This document shows positions 39,500 to 51,433 of a stretch of 64,000 nt of DNA, piece after piece. The translations under genes were made by a program, and so were the position numbers. The DNA lies in NCBI GenBank assembly GCA_963575745.1, contig CAUYUJ010017993.1:453326-517325 (forward strand), read 5' to 3'. Position 1 is the first letter of the stretch. Every line of letters begins with the position of its first letter. The notes beneath the pieces are model-generated. The model was given only the letters and a program-made list of their open reading frames with translations. It was not told the DNA's origin and searched no databases. The DNA comes from Prorocentrum cordatum (Eukaryota > Sar > Dinophyceae > Prorocentrales > Prorocentraceae).

Positions 39500-40220
39500 G
39501 TTGCTATGCTATGCTATGCCATGCTATGCTGCGCTATGCTATGCTATGTTATGCTATGTTATGTGTTGCTATGATATGCTATGATATGCTGCGCTATGCT
39601 GCGCTATGCTATGCTATGCTATGTTATGATATGCTAAGTTATGATATGCCGTGATGCGATGTGTTATGTCAAGTTATGTTATGATATGATGTGGCATGAC
39701 ATGAAATGATATGATATGCTGTGATATAGTATGCTAAGCTGCGCTATGCTATGCTATGATATGTTATGCTATGATACGGTTGGCTATGCTATGTTATGAT
39801 ATGGTATGGTTGGCTATGTTGTGATATGCGATGCTATGTTAATGCAGCGCTGCGCTATGCTAAGCTAAGTTAAGCTCAGTTAAGCTAACCATCTAGGCAG
39901 AGCCTAGGTAGGGAATTGCACCCGTGCTATGCTCTGCTATGCTATGCTATGCTCTGCTATGCTATGCTATGCTCTGCTGCGCTGTGCTATGCTTTGCTGT
40001 GCTGTGCTGCGCTATGCTATGCTATGCTATGCTATGGCATACTATGCTATGCTATGCTATGCTGCGCTATGCTATGCTATGCTGGGCTATGCTATGATAT
40101 ACTGTGCTGCGCTATGTTGTGCTATGCTATGATATGCTATGCTGGGCTATGCTATGATATACTGTGCTGCGCTATGCTGTGCTATGCTCTGCTATGCTAT
40201 GCTGTGCTCTGCTATGCTAC
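39500..40220 (+). repeat. TATGC/GCTATGC pentamer satellite
   Basis: Degenerate GCTATGCTATGATATGCTGC-type repeat, interrupted at 39892 by TCTAGGCAGAGCCTAGG. The tail (39840-39890, 40235-40330) turns into AAGCTAAGC/GATGA repeats. Confidence 0.95.
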
Positions 40221-40234
40221 AGCTCGGCGAAGCT

Positions 40235-40822
40235 AAGATGAAGGTGAGCTAAGCGAAGATAAACCTGAGCTAAGATGAAGCTAAGCTAAGCTACGATGAA
40301 ATAAGCTAAGCTAAGATGAGATAAGCAACGCTAAGCTAAGGGGACGCAACTGGGGGAACCGCGGGGCGGATGCCGGGGGAACCGCCCGGGGCGATGACCA
40401 ATGCCCCGCCCCTTTAAGCATACACAGTAAGAATCCTTCTAGGCAGAGCCTAGGTAGGGAATAAACCTGAGCTAAGATGAAATTAAGCTAAGCTAAGATG
40501 AAATAAGCTAAGCTAAGATGAGATAAGCAACGCTGAGCTAAGGGACCGTCACTGGGGGAACCGCGGGGCGGATACTGGGGGAACCGCCTGGGGCGAGGAC
40601 CACTGCCTGGCCCTTTAAGCATACATGGTAAGAACCCTTCTAGGCAGAGCCTAGGTAGGGAAATAAGCTAAGCTAAGATGAGATAAGCAACGCTAAGCTA
40701 AGGGAGCGTCACTGGGGGAACCGCGGGGCGGATCCTGGGGGAACCGCCCGGGGCGTTTTCCACTGCCCGGCCCTTTAAGCCAACACGGTAAGAACCCTTC
40801 TAGGCAGAGCCTAGGTAGGGAA
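40235..40822 (+). repeat. Tandem repeat, about 160-230 bp, three units
   Basis: Each unit has GATGAGATAAGCAACGCTAA, GGGGGAACCGCGGGGCGGAT, a CCGCC(C/T)GGGGCG segment, CCCTTTAAGC and the hairpin CTAGGC-AGA-GCCTAG. The hairpin landmark TCTAGGCAGAGCCTAGGTAG is at 39892, 40438, 40639 and 40799. Confidence 0.85.
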
Positions 40823-42148
40823 TAAAGATACTTTTTAAAGCATGCTCCAAAGGAGTCAAAAAATATTCGACAAAATCGTCCCCAGAGCGTTGTCTGACTC
40901 TTTTTGAACATTCCTCCTGTAGAGGGACAGGCCCGACTCAAGGCTTACGCCACAAAGCTGCCATGGCATCCAAGCTCGGCAAGCTCGGCAAACCCCAGGC
41001 CGCTGCGGAGCGCGAGCCTGCGAGCGAGGAGTGCCGCCGCCTGGATACGCGCCGCCGCGCCGCAGGATCCTCTGGCAAAGCGCCAGGGGAGGGCGCCACG
41101 GGCGCGCTCTTTGGACCAGCCAATCGATGGCCGCGCTGCGCACCGACCTATTCTTTGCATGGGTAACTATGCGAACTGTAAAGCTGACACAGGCGCCCAA
41201 ACCCGAGACTTATAGGAATGGTTGTGTTCATTAGTTACAGAAACACAGCCCAGGCTTCGCCTGGTCCTTTGGTGAGTCATACTTGCCGGACGAATCGCAT
41301 AGCTTCGCTGGCGATGAATCAGTCGGCGTTTCGACATTGGGCGGAAGGGGGGGGGAGGGGGGGGGTCTGGCTCCAGACCTATGCATAGTGCCACTGGTTT
41401 CAGCAGGGTGTGCAGCATGGGCGAGGTTCCACCTGCCTGAAGCAGGCGCCAGAAACAGCCAAGATCTACTCCACAGGGGGGGGGGGAGGGGGTCCGAGGG
41501 CCCGCGCCGTTCGGCAAAACAACGAATTAAAAAACTACCACCTTCTTGCCCTGGCGGTAAGTCGTTTCAACTGCCCACGGGCCGAATGGCGTGTGGCTTC
41601 TCGCTCGCTCGCTTCTGCGGCCCTGATTCATGGTATGAGTTGCCAGATACTACGTTTGATCTGGCCTTCGCCACCTCACTGGGTCCCGCCCCAGGCGGGA
41701 AACACCCCAGCCTGCCCCGATGCTGACAGCAATATCCCCCTCTCCTCCTCCTTCTCCTTCGCATCCTCCTCTTCAAAGCCTGAGGATTCCAACAGCTGCG
41801 AGGATGGTGGGCGGTACTTTTTCACAAGAAGGCTCTCGCTTCAGCGCAGCACGTACTCGTTGCAAACGCTTGCAGCAGCTTCACGGATGAAGGCCGGTGC
41901 CATTCTGTCACGTGGCGGGTTCTGGAAACCCTGGCCCAAAAAATGTTGTTGCCATTTGGACCCCCTCCCAACCGATCCAGGGTCCCCCCCCCCCGAGCCC
42001 GTCGCATTCTGGCACTCTGGCGTCTCGGGAAAGGTGGACGCCGCGCACAAATCACCTCCCAGTCGATCCGCTTTGGCCCCTCTCCGAGGCGCACGGCCTT
42101 CGATGCCCCTCCCGGGCGGCACTGGTGCTGGGCGCGCATCTGTCGCTT
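40823..42148. other. No gene recognised; small hairpins
   Basis: Open frames on both strands are Arg/Pro/Ala-rich without domain signatures. CCAGGC-TTC-GCCTGG forms a small hairpin near 41252. G-runs occur at 41340-41370 and 41475-41490. Confidence 0.4.
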
Positions 42149-42640
42149 CCGCCGCCTCCCGCCAGCCTCCCGCGGCCTTCCGCCGAAGAAGAGATGGCAA
42201 CTCGTTCGGCCCTCGAAGGCGAGGCCCTTTTCTGGAGCGCCTCAATGGGGCTCGCTCTCTCTCTCTCTCTCTCTCTCGACTCTTCCTCGAACTGAATGTC
42301 CAGGGCCTTGGAAGCTGTGACAGCTGCACGGATGGAGGGCGGCTCGTGGCCAGGATGGAGCTCCCCGCGCGAGACCTCATCGAGTGCAAGATGCGTCTGC
42401 TACTGTGCAGCACCTGCACGGATGGGGCGCGATACGCTTTGCAAGCGGGGCTCTCGCTGGAGGCCTCGCGGAACTTTCTGGTCCTGCTCAGTCGCGTCCT
42501 CGATACCTCGCCAAGAGGATGCCGGCCACTTCCTTCTCAGAGAGGGGAGCTCGTCTGAATGGCGGGCCCATTGGGGGTTCGTGCTTCAAGGGGGTGCTCC
42601 TTGCAGAGGGAAGGAAGGCATGCATACACGTGCTTAGGAG
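42149..42640. repeat. Dispersed element shared with 55.1-55.3 kb; internal duplication
   Basis: GCCTTCCGCCGAAGAAGAGATGGCAACTCG-type sequence (about 42150-42240) recurs at 55155-55290. GCACGGATG-GG(C/A)G motifs repeat at 41885, 42330 and 42415 with CTCTCGCT(G/T)-containing flanks. A plus frame (LIECKMRLLLCSTCTDGARY) looks partly natural, but no gene is claimed. Confidence 0.45.
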
Positions 42641-42714
42641 GATGGGACTTAGGTCAGGACGGAGTCCTGTCCTTGTTGCAACTTGGGTTTGCTCTGGTCC
42701 TCCCTCATTACCCT

Positions 42715-43002
42715 TCTCCTCCTCCTCCTCCTCCTCCTCCTCCTCCTCCTCCTCCTCCTCCTCCTGCTCCTTCTCCCATATCCCCCTTCTCTTTCCCTCC
42801 TCCCCCTCCTCCTCCTCCTCCTCCTCCTCGTCCTCCTCTCCTCTCCTCCTCCTCCTCCTCCTCCTCCTCCTCCTCCTCCTCCTGCTCTCCTCCATCCCCT
42901 CATCCTTCTCCCCCTCCTCGTCCTCGTCCTCCTCCTTCTCCCCCTCCCCCTCCTCTTCCCTCCCTCTCCCTTGGGAACCCCCGACCGACTCCAAGACCAT
43001 CC

Positions 43003-43041
<39 letters not shown>

Positions 43042-44085
43042 GCAAGCTCGACACGACGGCGGCTCCGCGCGGCCTCCAACGGGCGGCGGAAGCGCAGTCG
43101 CCAGCGCCCGCTGCCCGCCGGCCGCCTCCGCACCGCCGCTGGGGCCACCTGCTTCCCCTCCTCCTCCTCCTCCTCCTCCTCCTCCTCCTCCTCCTCCTCC
43201 TCCTCCTCCTCCTCCTCCTCCTCCTTCTCCTCCTCCTCCCCCCCTCCTCCTTCTCCTCCGCCTCCTCGTCCTCAGCTTCCTCCTCCTTCTCCCTCCTCCT
43301 CCTCCTCCTCCTTCTCCTCCTCTCCCCCCGTCCTCCTCCACCTCCTCCTCTCCTCCCTCCGCCTTCTCCTCCTCTCCTCCTCCTCCGCTTCCTCCTCTCC
43401 TCCTCCTCCTCCTCCTCTTCCTCAAACCCACCTTTGCCCCTCCTCCCTTTAGACCTCTCCCCCCCTTGGCCCTCGCTCTCGGATTCGTCGCGTCCGCCTC
43501 CTCCTCTCCTCCTCCTCCTCCTCCTCCTCTCCTCGCCCCTCCTCCTCCTACTCCTCCTCTCCTCCTCATCATCATCATCATCCTCCTCCGCCTCCTCCTC
43601 CTCCTCAATCCCTCCTTTGCCCCTCCTCCCTTTAGAACTCTCCTGGTGGCCCTCGCCCTCGGGACTCGTCAGTCGTCCAATCCTCCTCCTCCTCCTCCTC
43701 CCCCTCCTCCCTCCTCCTCCTCCTCCCCTCCTCCTCCCCTTCTCCTCCTTCTCCTCTCCTCCTCCTCCTCCTCCTTCCAAACCTCCTTACCCCTCCCCTT
43801 GTAGTCCTCTCCCCCCTCCTGCCCTCGCCCTCGGGACTCGTCGTCCTCTCCTCCTCCTCCTCCTCCGCCTCCTCCTCCTCCTCCTCCTCCTCCTCCTCCC
43901 TTCCCCCTCATCCCTTTAGTCCCCTCCCCCCCCCTCCCTGGCCCTCGCCCTCGGGACTCGTCCTCCTCCTCCTACTCCTCTCCTCCTCCTCCTCCTACTC
44001 CTCCTCCTCCTCCTCTTCCTCCTCCTCCTCCTCCTCCTTCTCCTCTTCCTCCTCCTCCTCCTTCTCCGACGCCGCCGCCGCCGAC
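42715..44085 (+). repeat. 1.4 kb (CCT)n-type polypyrimidine array
   Basis: Almost pure pyrimidine for about 1.3 kb, broken by a mixed segment at 42968-43150 (including a CAG repeat) and by repeats of a CCCTCGCCCTCGGGACTCGT block (43470, 43650, 43825, 43945). The whole is an internal higher-order repeat of about 180 bp. It creates the longest spurious frames in the window. Confidence 0.9.
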
Positions 44086-44344
44086 GACGACGACGACCAC
44101 GCACCCCGACAAGCAAAACAGTTTTTGGTAAACGCACCCAGACGAGTCGGACAGGAAAGGGCTGCGCAGTAAGTGCCCAGGGCCGTCTCGCAAGCGCCAG
44201 TCCTCTTGGGTCGGGGTGGTTGTTCCTCCCTGGATTCTGGACGCCTGCGGCTCCCGTCGGGCCTCCGAGAACCCTCTCCTCGGCGCGGCCCGGCTCCTCT
44301 AGCCAGGACGCACGCCCGGAGCGGTGCGACCTCGAGGCGCGAAA

Positions 44345-44495
44345 CCGGACCCCCCCTCGAGCTGTGAAGCGATCGCGCCATGAGCTCGGCCTCCGGGGGC
44401 CCCCGCCAGGGCCCCGGGACTGTCGAACAGAAGCGGCTCGGGAAAGCGGAGCTCGGTCCCAATGGGAAGGGGTCGAGACCTCCAGGGAGGGGGGG
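44345..44495 (+). mobile_element. CCCAGACCCCC-family MITE, diverged copy
   Basis: Shares with the family the order CCCCCCTCGAG...ATGA, CCTCCGGGGGCCCCC, ACAGAAGCGGCTCGGGAAAG and GGTCGAGACCTCC. Ends are blurred. Confidence 0.5.
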
Positions 44496-45900
44496 GGGCA
44501 CGCTGTGGAGCCCGGCAGGGCCACGAGCCCCGGCCTTCGAGCACATGCGAGGCGGCGCGCGTGCGTGGCACAGGGAAGGAGGGCGGAGGCAGCAAGGGCA
44601 GGAAGACTGGGGCGGCAGGAGGGAAGGAGAAAGGCGGGAGCGGAGAACAGGAGAGGAGGGAAGTGTCACGGCGGTCCCCGTGTCGTCTGTTTTCCCAGCG
44701 ACGAAGGAGGCGTCTTGGAGCGTCGGAAGGCCCTTGGCGGGTCTCCTGGGGTGTCTCGTGGTCTTTCCACGGGGGCTTCTTCAGGGCCCTCTTGGAGGGC
44801 TCCTGGGGCACTCTGTCGGCAGTGTGGGGGGCATATTTGGCCGTGTGGGGCTCGTGGAGCTCAGTCGAGGGCTTCTTGAAAGCTGTTTGAAGCGTCTTAG
44901 GGCCTTTCGTGGGAGCCTCGGCATCTCGGAGCGATCCTGGGAGCCTCTTGGGACATCTTGGGGCCAGATTTGTATCGACGTCGGGGGCTGCTGTCCTCTC
45001 ATGGCGTCCTGTGGGGGCCTTGATTCGATATCCTGGGGCTCTTTGTAAACTTGCGGAGCTTTTCATGGGTATGTTGTTGCGTCGCACGGTGTTGCTCTTA
45101 TTTGGCTGGCAACGCTCTCTCCGGACAATGGATCGAAAACGTAAATGTCGGTGCACTTGTTCGTATGTTCCGCATCCCCTACCTTCGGGTTCGGAGCGTC
45201 TTGGAAACAGGCCGTCTAGCCCCACTCCTGGAAACCTCCTGGGGCATCTCTGTGAACGACGTGCTCTCTCTGGGGGGGCCTCCTCGGGAGCGTGGTGCGA
45301 ACCAAACGGGGCCTGAGGGAAACGGGTCCTCGACCTCGGGCGCTTCTCCGAGGACGCCCTGAGTCGTTGATCCAGAGTCCCAGGGCCCTGGGAGGCCCCC
45401 AAGAGCACAAAACCGGCGACAACAGCTCAGAACTCGCTTCCTTTATGGACCCCTCTGCTTCACGACGAAGACGCCTCTTTTTGGAGTCCCGAGCGGTGAC
45501 AGACCGTGCGGTGACCTCGGAATCCCCCAAGACCTCACCGCACGATCCGTCAACGCATGATTCTGGGACCTCGGATGCCCCAGTCGCCCGAGACGTCCTC
45601 GGAGAACGACCCGAGTCCCAAAACCGTGCGGTGACCCCGAACCCCCACCGACTCACCACACGGTGTGGTCACCACCCCGTTTGGGGGCCCCCGACTCTTG
45701 TAACCAGCCTCGAACGTATCCCTATTCCTAAGATTAACAAGCCAAAAGTCGACGACAATCTTAGGGAAGCGCCCTCAGAAACGGAGGGAATCCCTAAGAT
45801 CCGCATCGAGACGAGGCGATGCCAACCATAGGGATCCTCTCGGCTTTGGTTTTGGTTCTTTTAACAAAAGAACTCCCCCTGGGGCTTCGGCCCGTCCCGC
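44496..45900. other. No gene recognised; satellite traces and inverted repeat
   Basis: 44700-45060 contains CGTCTTGG-type satellite in plus orientation. CGTGCGGTGA (45505-45514) and TCACCGCACG (45535-45544) form an inverted repeat, with further CGTGCGGTGA copies nearby (45627). Open frames carry no recognisable domain. Confidence 0.45.
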
Positions 45901-45929
45901 CGGCCACCCAGAAAGGCGCTCAATCCGGA

Positions 45930-46900
45930 AAAAAATCCTCCAAGATGGCTCAAGATGGTGCCAAGATGGCATCGTTGGCCCAATATGGCCTCCAAGATGG
46001 TCCAAGATGGCCTCCAAGTCCGCCCAAGATGGTCCAAGACGGCCTCCAAGATGGCCCAAGAGAGTCCAAGACGGCCCAAGAGGCCCCCCAGAGGCCTCCA
46101 AGACGGCCCAAGAGGCCTCCAAGAGGTCCTCCAGGAGGGCCCGAAGAGGCCAAAATCATTGATGTTCCTTCGGTTTTTGAAGGATCTGGGGATTTGGTTC
46201 TTCTCGGCATACCGACGGCTCAAGACGGCCCAAGAGGCCCCCAAGATCGCCCCAGAGGCCCCCAAGAGGGCCCCGTGCGGCCCAAGTGGCCTCCAAGACG
46301 GCCCCAAGAGGGCCACAAGACGGCCCAAGAGGCCTACAACACGCCCAAGATGGCCTCCAAGGCGCCCAAGATGGCCTCCAAGACGGCCCTGGAGCTTTCC
46401 AAGAGGGCCCCAAGTCGGCCCATAGAGGCCCCCCAAACGGCTTCCGACGGCGTCAGACGGACCAGGAGCCCACCAAGACGGCCGAACAAGACGGCCGAAC
46501 ATGGCCATAAGATAGCCCAAGACGGCCCAAGAGGCCTCCAAGAGGGCCTCCAGGAAGGCCCGAAAAGGCCATAATCATTGATTTGCCATGGGTTCTTGAA
46601 GGATTGTGGCATTTGCTTTTTTTCTGCCTTCTGACGGCCCGAGACGGCCCAAGTGCCCACAAAGATCGCCCAAGAGGCCCAAGACACGGCCCCAAGAGGC
46701 CCCCAAGAAGGCCCAAGAGGTCACCAAGACGCTCAAGATAGCCTCCAAGACGGCCCAAGAGCCCTCCAAGACGTCCTCCAAGAAGGCCCGAGAGGGTCAG
46801 AATGGCCTCCAGACGGCCAAGATGACCTTCAAGATGCCCACGTGTTCCCCGAAGGCTTTCCAAACCGATTCGGGGAACACGTGGTCCGATAGCTTGGCAG
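45930..46900 (-). repeat. CGTCTTGGG satellite in reverse orientation
   Basis: Here the plus strand reads CCAAGACGGCCCAAGAGGCC, the reverse complement of the satellite at 1-21 kb. Two A-rich spacers, also reversed, lie at about 46145-46215 and 46555-46640. Confidence 0.85.
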
Positions 46901-46984
46901 GCCTCTGGCCACAACCTTCGGCCACATAGGCGCTTCCAAGAAGGCAGGGGGCGGCGGTGATTCGCCGTAGGCGTCTTCGATAAC

Positions 46985-47115
46985 AGGATTCCCCATATGT
47001 TTCCATAAGTTTGGGTTTTTTGTCTTCCCCCCCACTTCCCATATTTTCCCATTTTCTGGGGAATCGAGGATTAATTGTGTCTGTGTGTTTTTTCCCCTCC
47101 TGAGTTGTTGAGGGA
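46985..47115 (+). repeat. Dispersed 130-bp element, copy 1
   Basis: CTTCCCCCCCACTTCCCATA, TTTTCTGGGGAATCGA and GGATTAATTGTGTCTGTGTG recur with few changes at 56390-56520. Confidence 0.8.
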
Positions 47116-47557
47116 CTTCCTGACACTGGAAGGCAGAGTGTGTGACCAAGGTGGAGCTTCCGCTGCAAGCGGAAGCTCCAAATATCGATGATGCTTGGTG
47201 GGGTGCGCAGGCGGTCGCATACACTGGCGATTTGCCAGTGCCCTTTGAGTGGACAGTCGCTATGGGAGAAGATGGCAGGGCCTCGTGGGGCTCCTGGCGG
47301 CGCCTGTCGGGGTCGTCGGGACCCTTCGGGGCCTCCTGGCCGTGTCGGGGCGCTCTTGGACCGCCTGGCGACGTCGGCGGCAATCTGGGCGCCCTGCTCT
47401 GAGGGGCTCTCCACGGCCGTTGTGGGGAACTCTCTGCGGCTGCCTTGGGGCCCCCTTTGGGCCGTCTCAGAGCCTGTTTCTTTTTTTTAGGGGGAGAGGT
47501 GCGCCCCAACAGGCTGCGCAGCAGTTCGGCCGCCACGCGCGCGCGCGGCGGGCCGCC

Positions 47558-47977
47558 TCACGCGGCGAGCGCCCCCTGGCGCAGGGAGCGGTGCTTGCGC
47601 GCCTGCAGGAGCGAAGCAGCGGTCTCCTCGTTCAGGATCGCAAGGGCTTCCTTCAATCCTTGTATCTCGGACTCGCGGCGGGCCTTGCGCTCCTCGTACG
47701 CCTCCGGCTTGGCGATGCAGCGATCGTTCACCCTAGCGTAGTACTCCAGCACCGACGACAGCTCCTCGTTGGTGGACGTGCGGTCAGACGATAGCTCGTT
47801 GACGTCCTTGTCCAAGCCCTTGAACTCTTGCACTTTGTATGTCACATCCTGGCTCTTCGTCGCCGCAGACACCTTGATCTCCTGCGTCCTTGCTCCGTAC
47901 GAGGACAACGCATCAGCCTCGGTCGCCTCCTCGTCGGCAAGGTTCTTCGCAAAGTCTGACTCGACGACCTCCAGAAT
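47558..47977 (-). CDS. Secreted coiled-coil protein, 3' exon
   Basis: The minus strand reads ILEVVESDFAKNLADEEATE, ADALSSYGARTQEIKVSAAT, KSQDVTYKVQEFKGLDKDVN, ELSSDRTSTNEELSSVLEYY, ARVNDRCIAKPEAYEERKAR and a Leu/Glu-rich end, then a stop at 47558. This is the usual C-terminal third of a dinoflagellate coiled-coil protein family. The first two thirds lie at 51434-53110 and break off just where this begins (...GSIID then ILEVVESDF), so I read them as one gene. No canonical GT-AG junction was found. Unspliced N-terminal sequence upstream of 47977 looks intronic. Confidence 0.6.
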   Translation of the reverse strand: MLEVVESDFAKNLADEEATEADALSSYGARTQEIKVSAATKSQDVTYKVQEFKGLDKDVNELSSDRTSTNEELSSVLEYYARVNDRCIAKPEAYEERKARRESEIQGLKEALAILNEETAASLLQARKHRSLRQGALAA

Positions 47978-48894
47978 CCACCACAGCCCGTTTGGGGTGA
48001 GGAGACCAGCGGACCATTGCTCGGGAGCCCGCGGCTTCTGCGAACCCAGTCGCAGCCACTCCTCGTCAGTTTGGGGTGAGGGGGTGTGCGGGACACGTTT
48101 TTGAGGCCCGCAAGTCTGCGCGAACCCGGTCCCGGAGCAGCTGTGCTGGCAGTGTGGCCCGCAGCTTGTGCGCGGGCCTGTCCGAGAAGGTTGCGCAGGT
48201 CTGCCGGGGGGTCCCCCCCCCCCATTCCTCTGCCCGCGGACTGCTGCGTGCACCCCTCCCCTCCCGAGGCAACGATCGACCCCTCGTGCAAAGTTCAAAC
48301 CAAAACAACAACAACAACAACAACAACAACAATCATTTTACCCGAACGCTCAGTGTTCTCACCAGTGCCAGGGTTTTCATACGACGCCCGCCAATACCCC
48401 CACTTTGTGGGGGGGCCGGTTCAAGCTCTACCACATTTCCAAACGACTCTTCGCCACCACCCACACCCAGCTTCCCGCCCTATGACGTTCGGACACTTCA
48501 CTTCGTGGCATGCGGACGACCGTGGCTACTACACTGGCGCATGGTTTCAATGACTTCTTGTGGTAACATCTTGTGGAAACTAGCTTAGTATACGACGACG
48601 ACGATTTGAAGGGCCTACGGTGCGAAAAATGATTTTATGTTGCGCGGTGCTAAAATTCCTACGAAACCCAATGGTTTTTGAAGATTTCGGCGTGCGCACG
48701 GAAAGAAAAAACGAATGTGTCCCGCATGGTATTATTTGACAGGGATGATGGCCCTGGCAGGTGCGCAACCGTTGTTGGAGAAGTTCGAAGCACGTGAAGA
48801 AGTTGATCGCAAAAGCCCGCTTGACAGAAATGTTTAAAAAAGTTGGGTTTCCTGCAAATCCGCAAGAGCGCGCGGGATGAAATTGTGACACTTT

Positions 48895-48920
48895 AAAAAA
48901 AAAAAAAAAAAAAAAAAAAA
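48895..48920 (+). repeat. A26 homopolymer
   Basis: Twenty-six consecutive A, in an AT-rich context unusual for the window. Could be a retroposed tail. Confidence 0.9.
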
Positions 48921-49235
48921 TTGTTTTTTTGATGTTTTTATGTTGAAATCGTTACGAACACTAAGGTTTTGGAAGGATTTCGTCTTGCGCGCGCGAATGT
49001 CCACTTTACCTTATTTTTTGCAAGGGATTCTTGAAGTTTGGTTATTTTAGAACAAGAAATTTCATTTTATAGTGTTTTTTGCAAGGGACAGCGGGGGGGA
49101 ACAAAACAACCGGATCTTGATGACATCGTATTACCTGAGGCTTCCTCACGAAAATGATGAAAATGTAGCTGCGGCCTAGGCGCGGCGAGGGGGTCGCGCA
49201 CCAGGGGTCCCAACAATAATTATTCTTTAGAATAA

Positions 49236-49726
49236 ATAATGTTCAACAACAACAACCACAACCACAACCACAACCACAACCACAACCACAACCACAACCA
49301 CAACGACAACGACAACGACGACAACAACAACAACAACGACAACCACAACAACAACAACAACAACAACGACAACGACAACGGCAACAACAACAACAACGAC
49401 AACAACAACGACAACAGCAACAACAATCAACAACAACAACGACAACAACAACAACAATAACAAGAACATCAACAACCACAACAACAACGACAACGACAAC
49501 AACAGCAACAACAACGAAAACAACAACAACCACAACAACAACAACAACCACAACCACAACACCAACCACAACAACCACAATAAGCACAACAACAAGCAAT
49601 AACAACAACCACAACAACAACCACAACCACAACAACAACCACCACAACAACAACAAGCAACAACAACAACAACGACAACAACAACAATCATAACAACAAC
49701 AACGACAACGACAACAACAACAACAA

Positions 49727-49763
<37 letters not shown>

Positions 49764-49800
49764 AACAACGACAACGACAACAACGGCAACAACAACAACA
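49236..49800 (+). repeat. (CAA)n/(CGACAA)n microsatellite
   Basis: 565 bp of ACAACA, ACAACC and ACGACA repeats. The plus strand contains almost no T. Confidence 0.95.
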
Positions 49801-49939
49801 GACAAAAGTTCAGACCAATAACTACAAACAACAAAAATAACAAAACACACAAAAAACACAAACAAACAAAAACATGAATCCGAGATCCCGAGGCCACGAC
49901 CCCTCGTAAAAATAATTGCTGATCCGCGCTACCGAGCTT

Positions 49940-50430
49940 CCAAGGCGGCCCAGGCAGGCAATGAAGGCCGCCAAGATGGCCAAGGATGCCTCCAAGACGG
50001 GCTCAGCTTGCACCAAGGCGGCTCAAGATGGCCTCAAGACGGCCCGAGATGGCGCAAAGAGCGCCCAAGAGGGACACAAGAGGACCCCCAGCAGGGTCCG
50101 AAGAAGCCATAATCGGTGATTCTCATACGGTGTTTGATCTATTGTCGTACTCTCGCCGTTTCGGGCGTCCGTCAGCTCGAGACGGCCCAAGAAGCCCGCA
50201 AGGTGGCGCCAAGACGGCCCAATGGCCCAAGACGGCCCAAGACGGCCCGATGGCCTCACAAGGGGTCACAGGACACTTACCATACCGCCAAGACGGTCCC
50301 AAGATAGCCCGAGAGAGCTTCAAGACTGTCTAAGAGGGCCCCAAAGCGGCCAACGAGGGCATCAAGAAGGAACCAAAGAACCCCCAAGACTGCCTCACAG
50401 GAACCCAAGGCAGCCCCAAGACGATGAAGA
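49940..50430 (-). repeat. CGTCTTGGG satellite in reverse orientation
   Basis: Plus strand reads CCAAGACGGCCCAAGACGGC. A reversed A-rich spacer lies at about 50085-50165. Confidence 0.85.
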
Positions 50431-50529
50431 CGAAAGGCGTCACATGTGACGACCTTCCTCTTCCTTCTCCTCCTCTTCCTTCTCCAACTCCTCCTGCTCA
50501 TCCTCCGCTTCCTCCTTCCCCTCCCCAAC

Positions 50530-51307
<778 letters not shown>

Positions 51308-51433
51308 TCAAGGCTATCCCAAGCCTGGGGGCACGACGCGTCACACATGACGCCCCCTCCCTGCCCCTCGAAGAGCCGCCGCCCCAGAATGCTGGGCAGG
51401 CACGGTGGCGGGACTTGCCGCAGGCAGCTGGAT

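Noticed and set aside
41167-41517. Minus frame with NHSYKSRVWAPVSALQFA
   Set aside because: Reads partly natural, but no homologous family could be named and the upstream part is Pro-rich low complexity.
42384-43919. 511-codon plus and 430-codon minus frames
   Set aside because: Translation of the (CCT)n array (poly-Ser/Leu/Pro or Glu/Arg/Gly).
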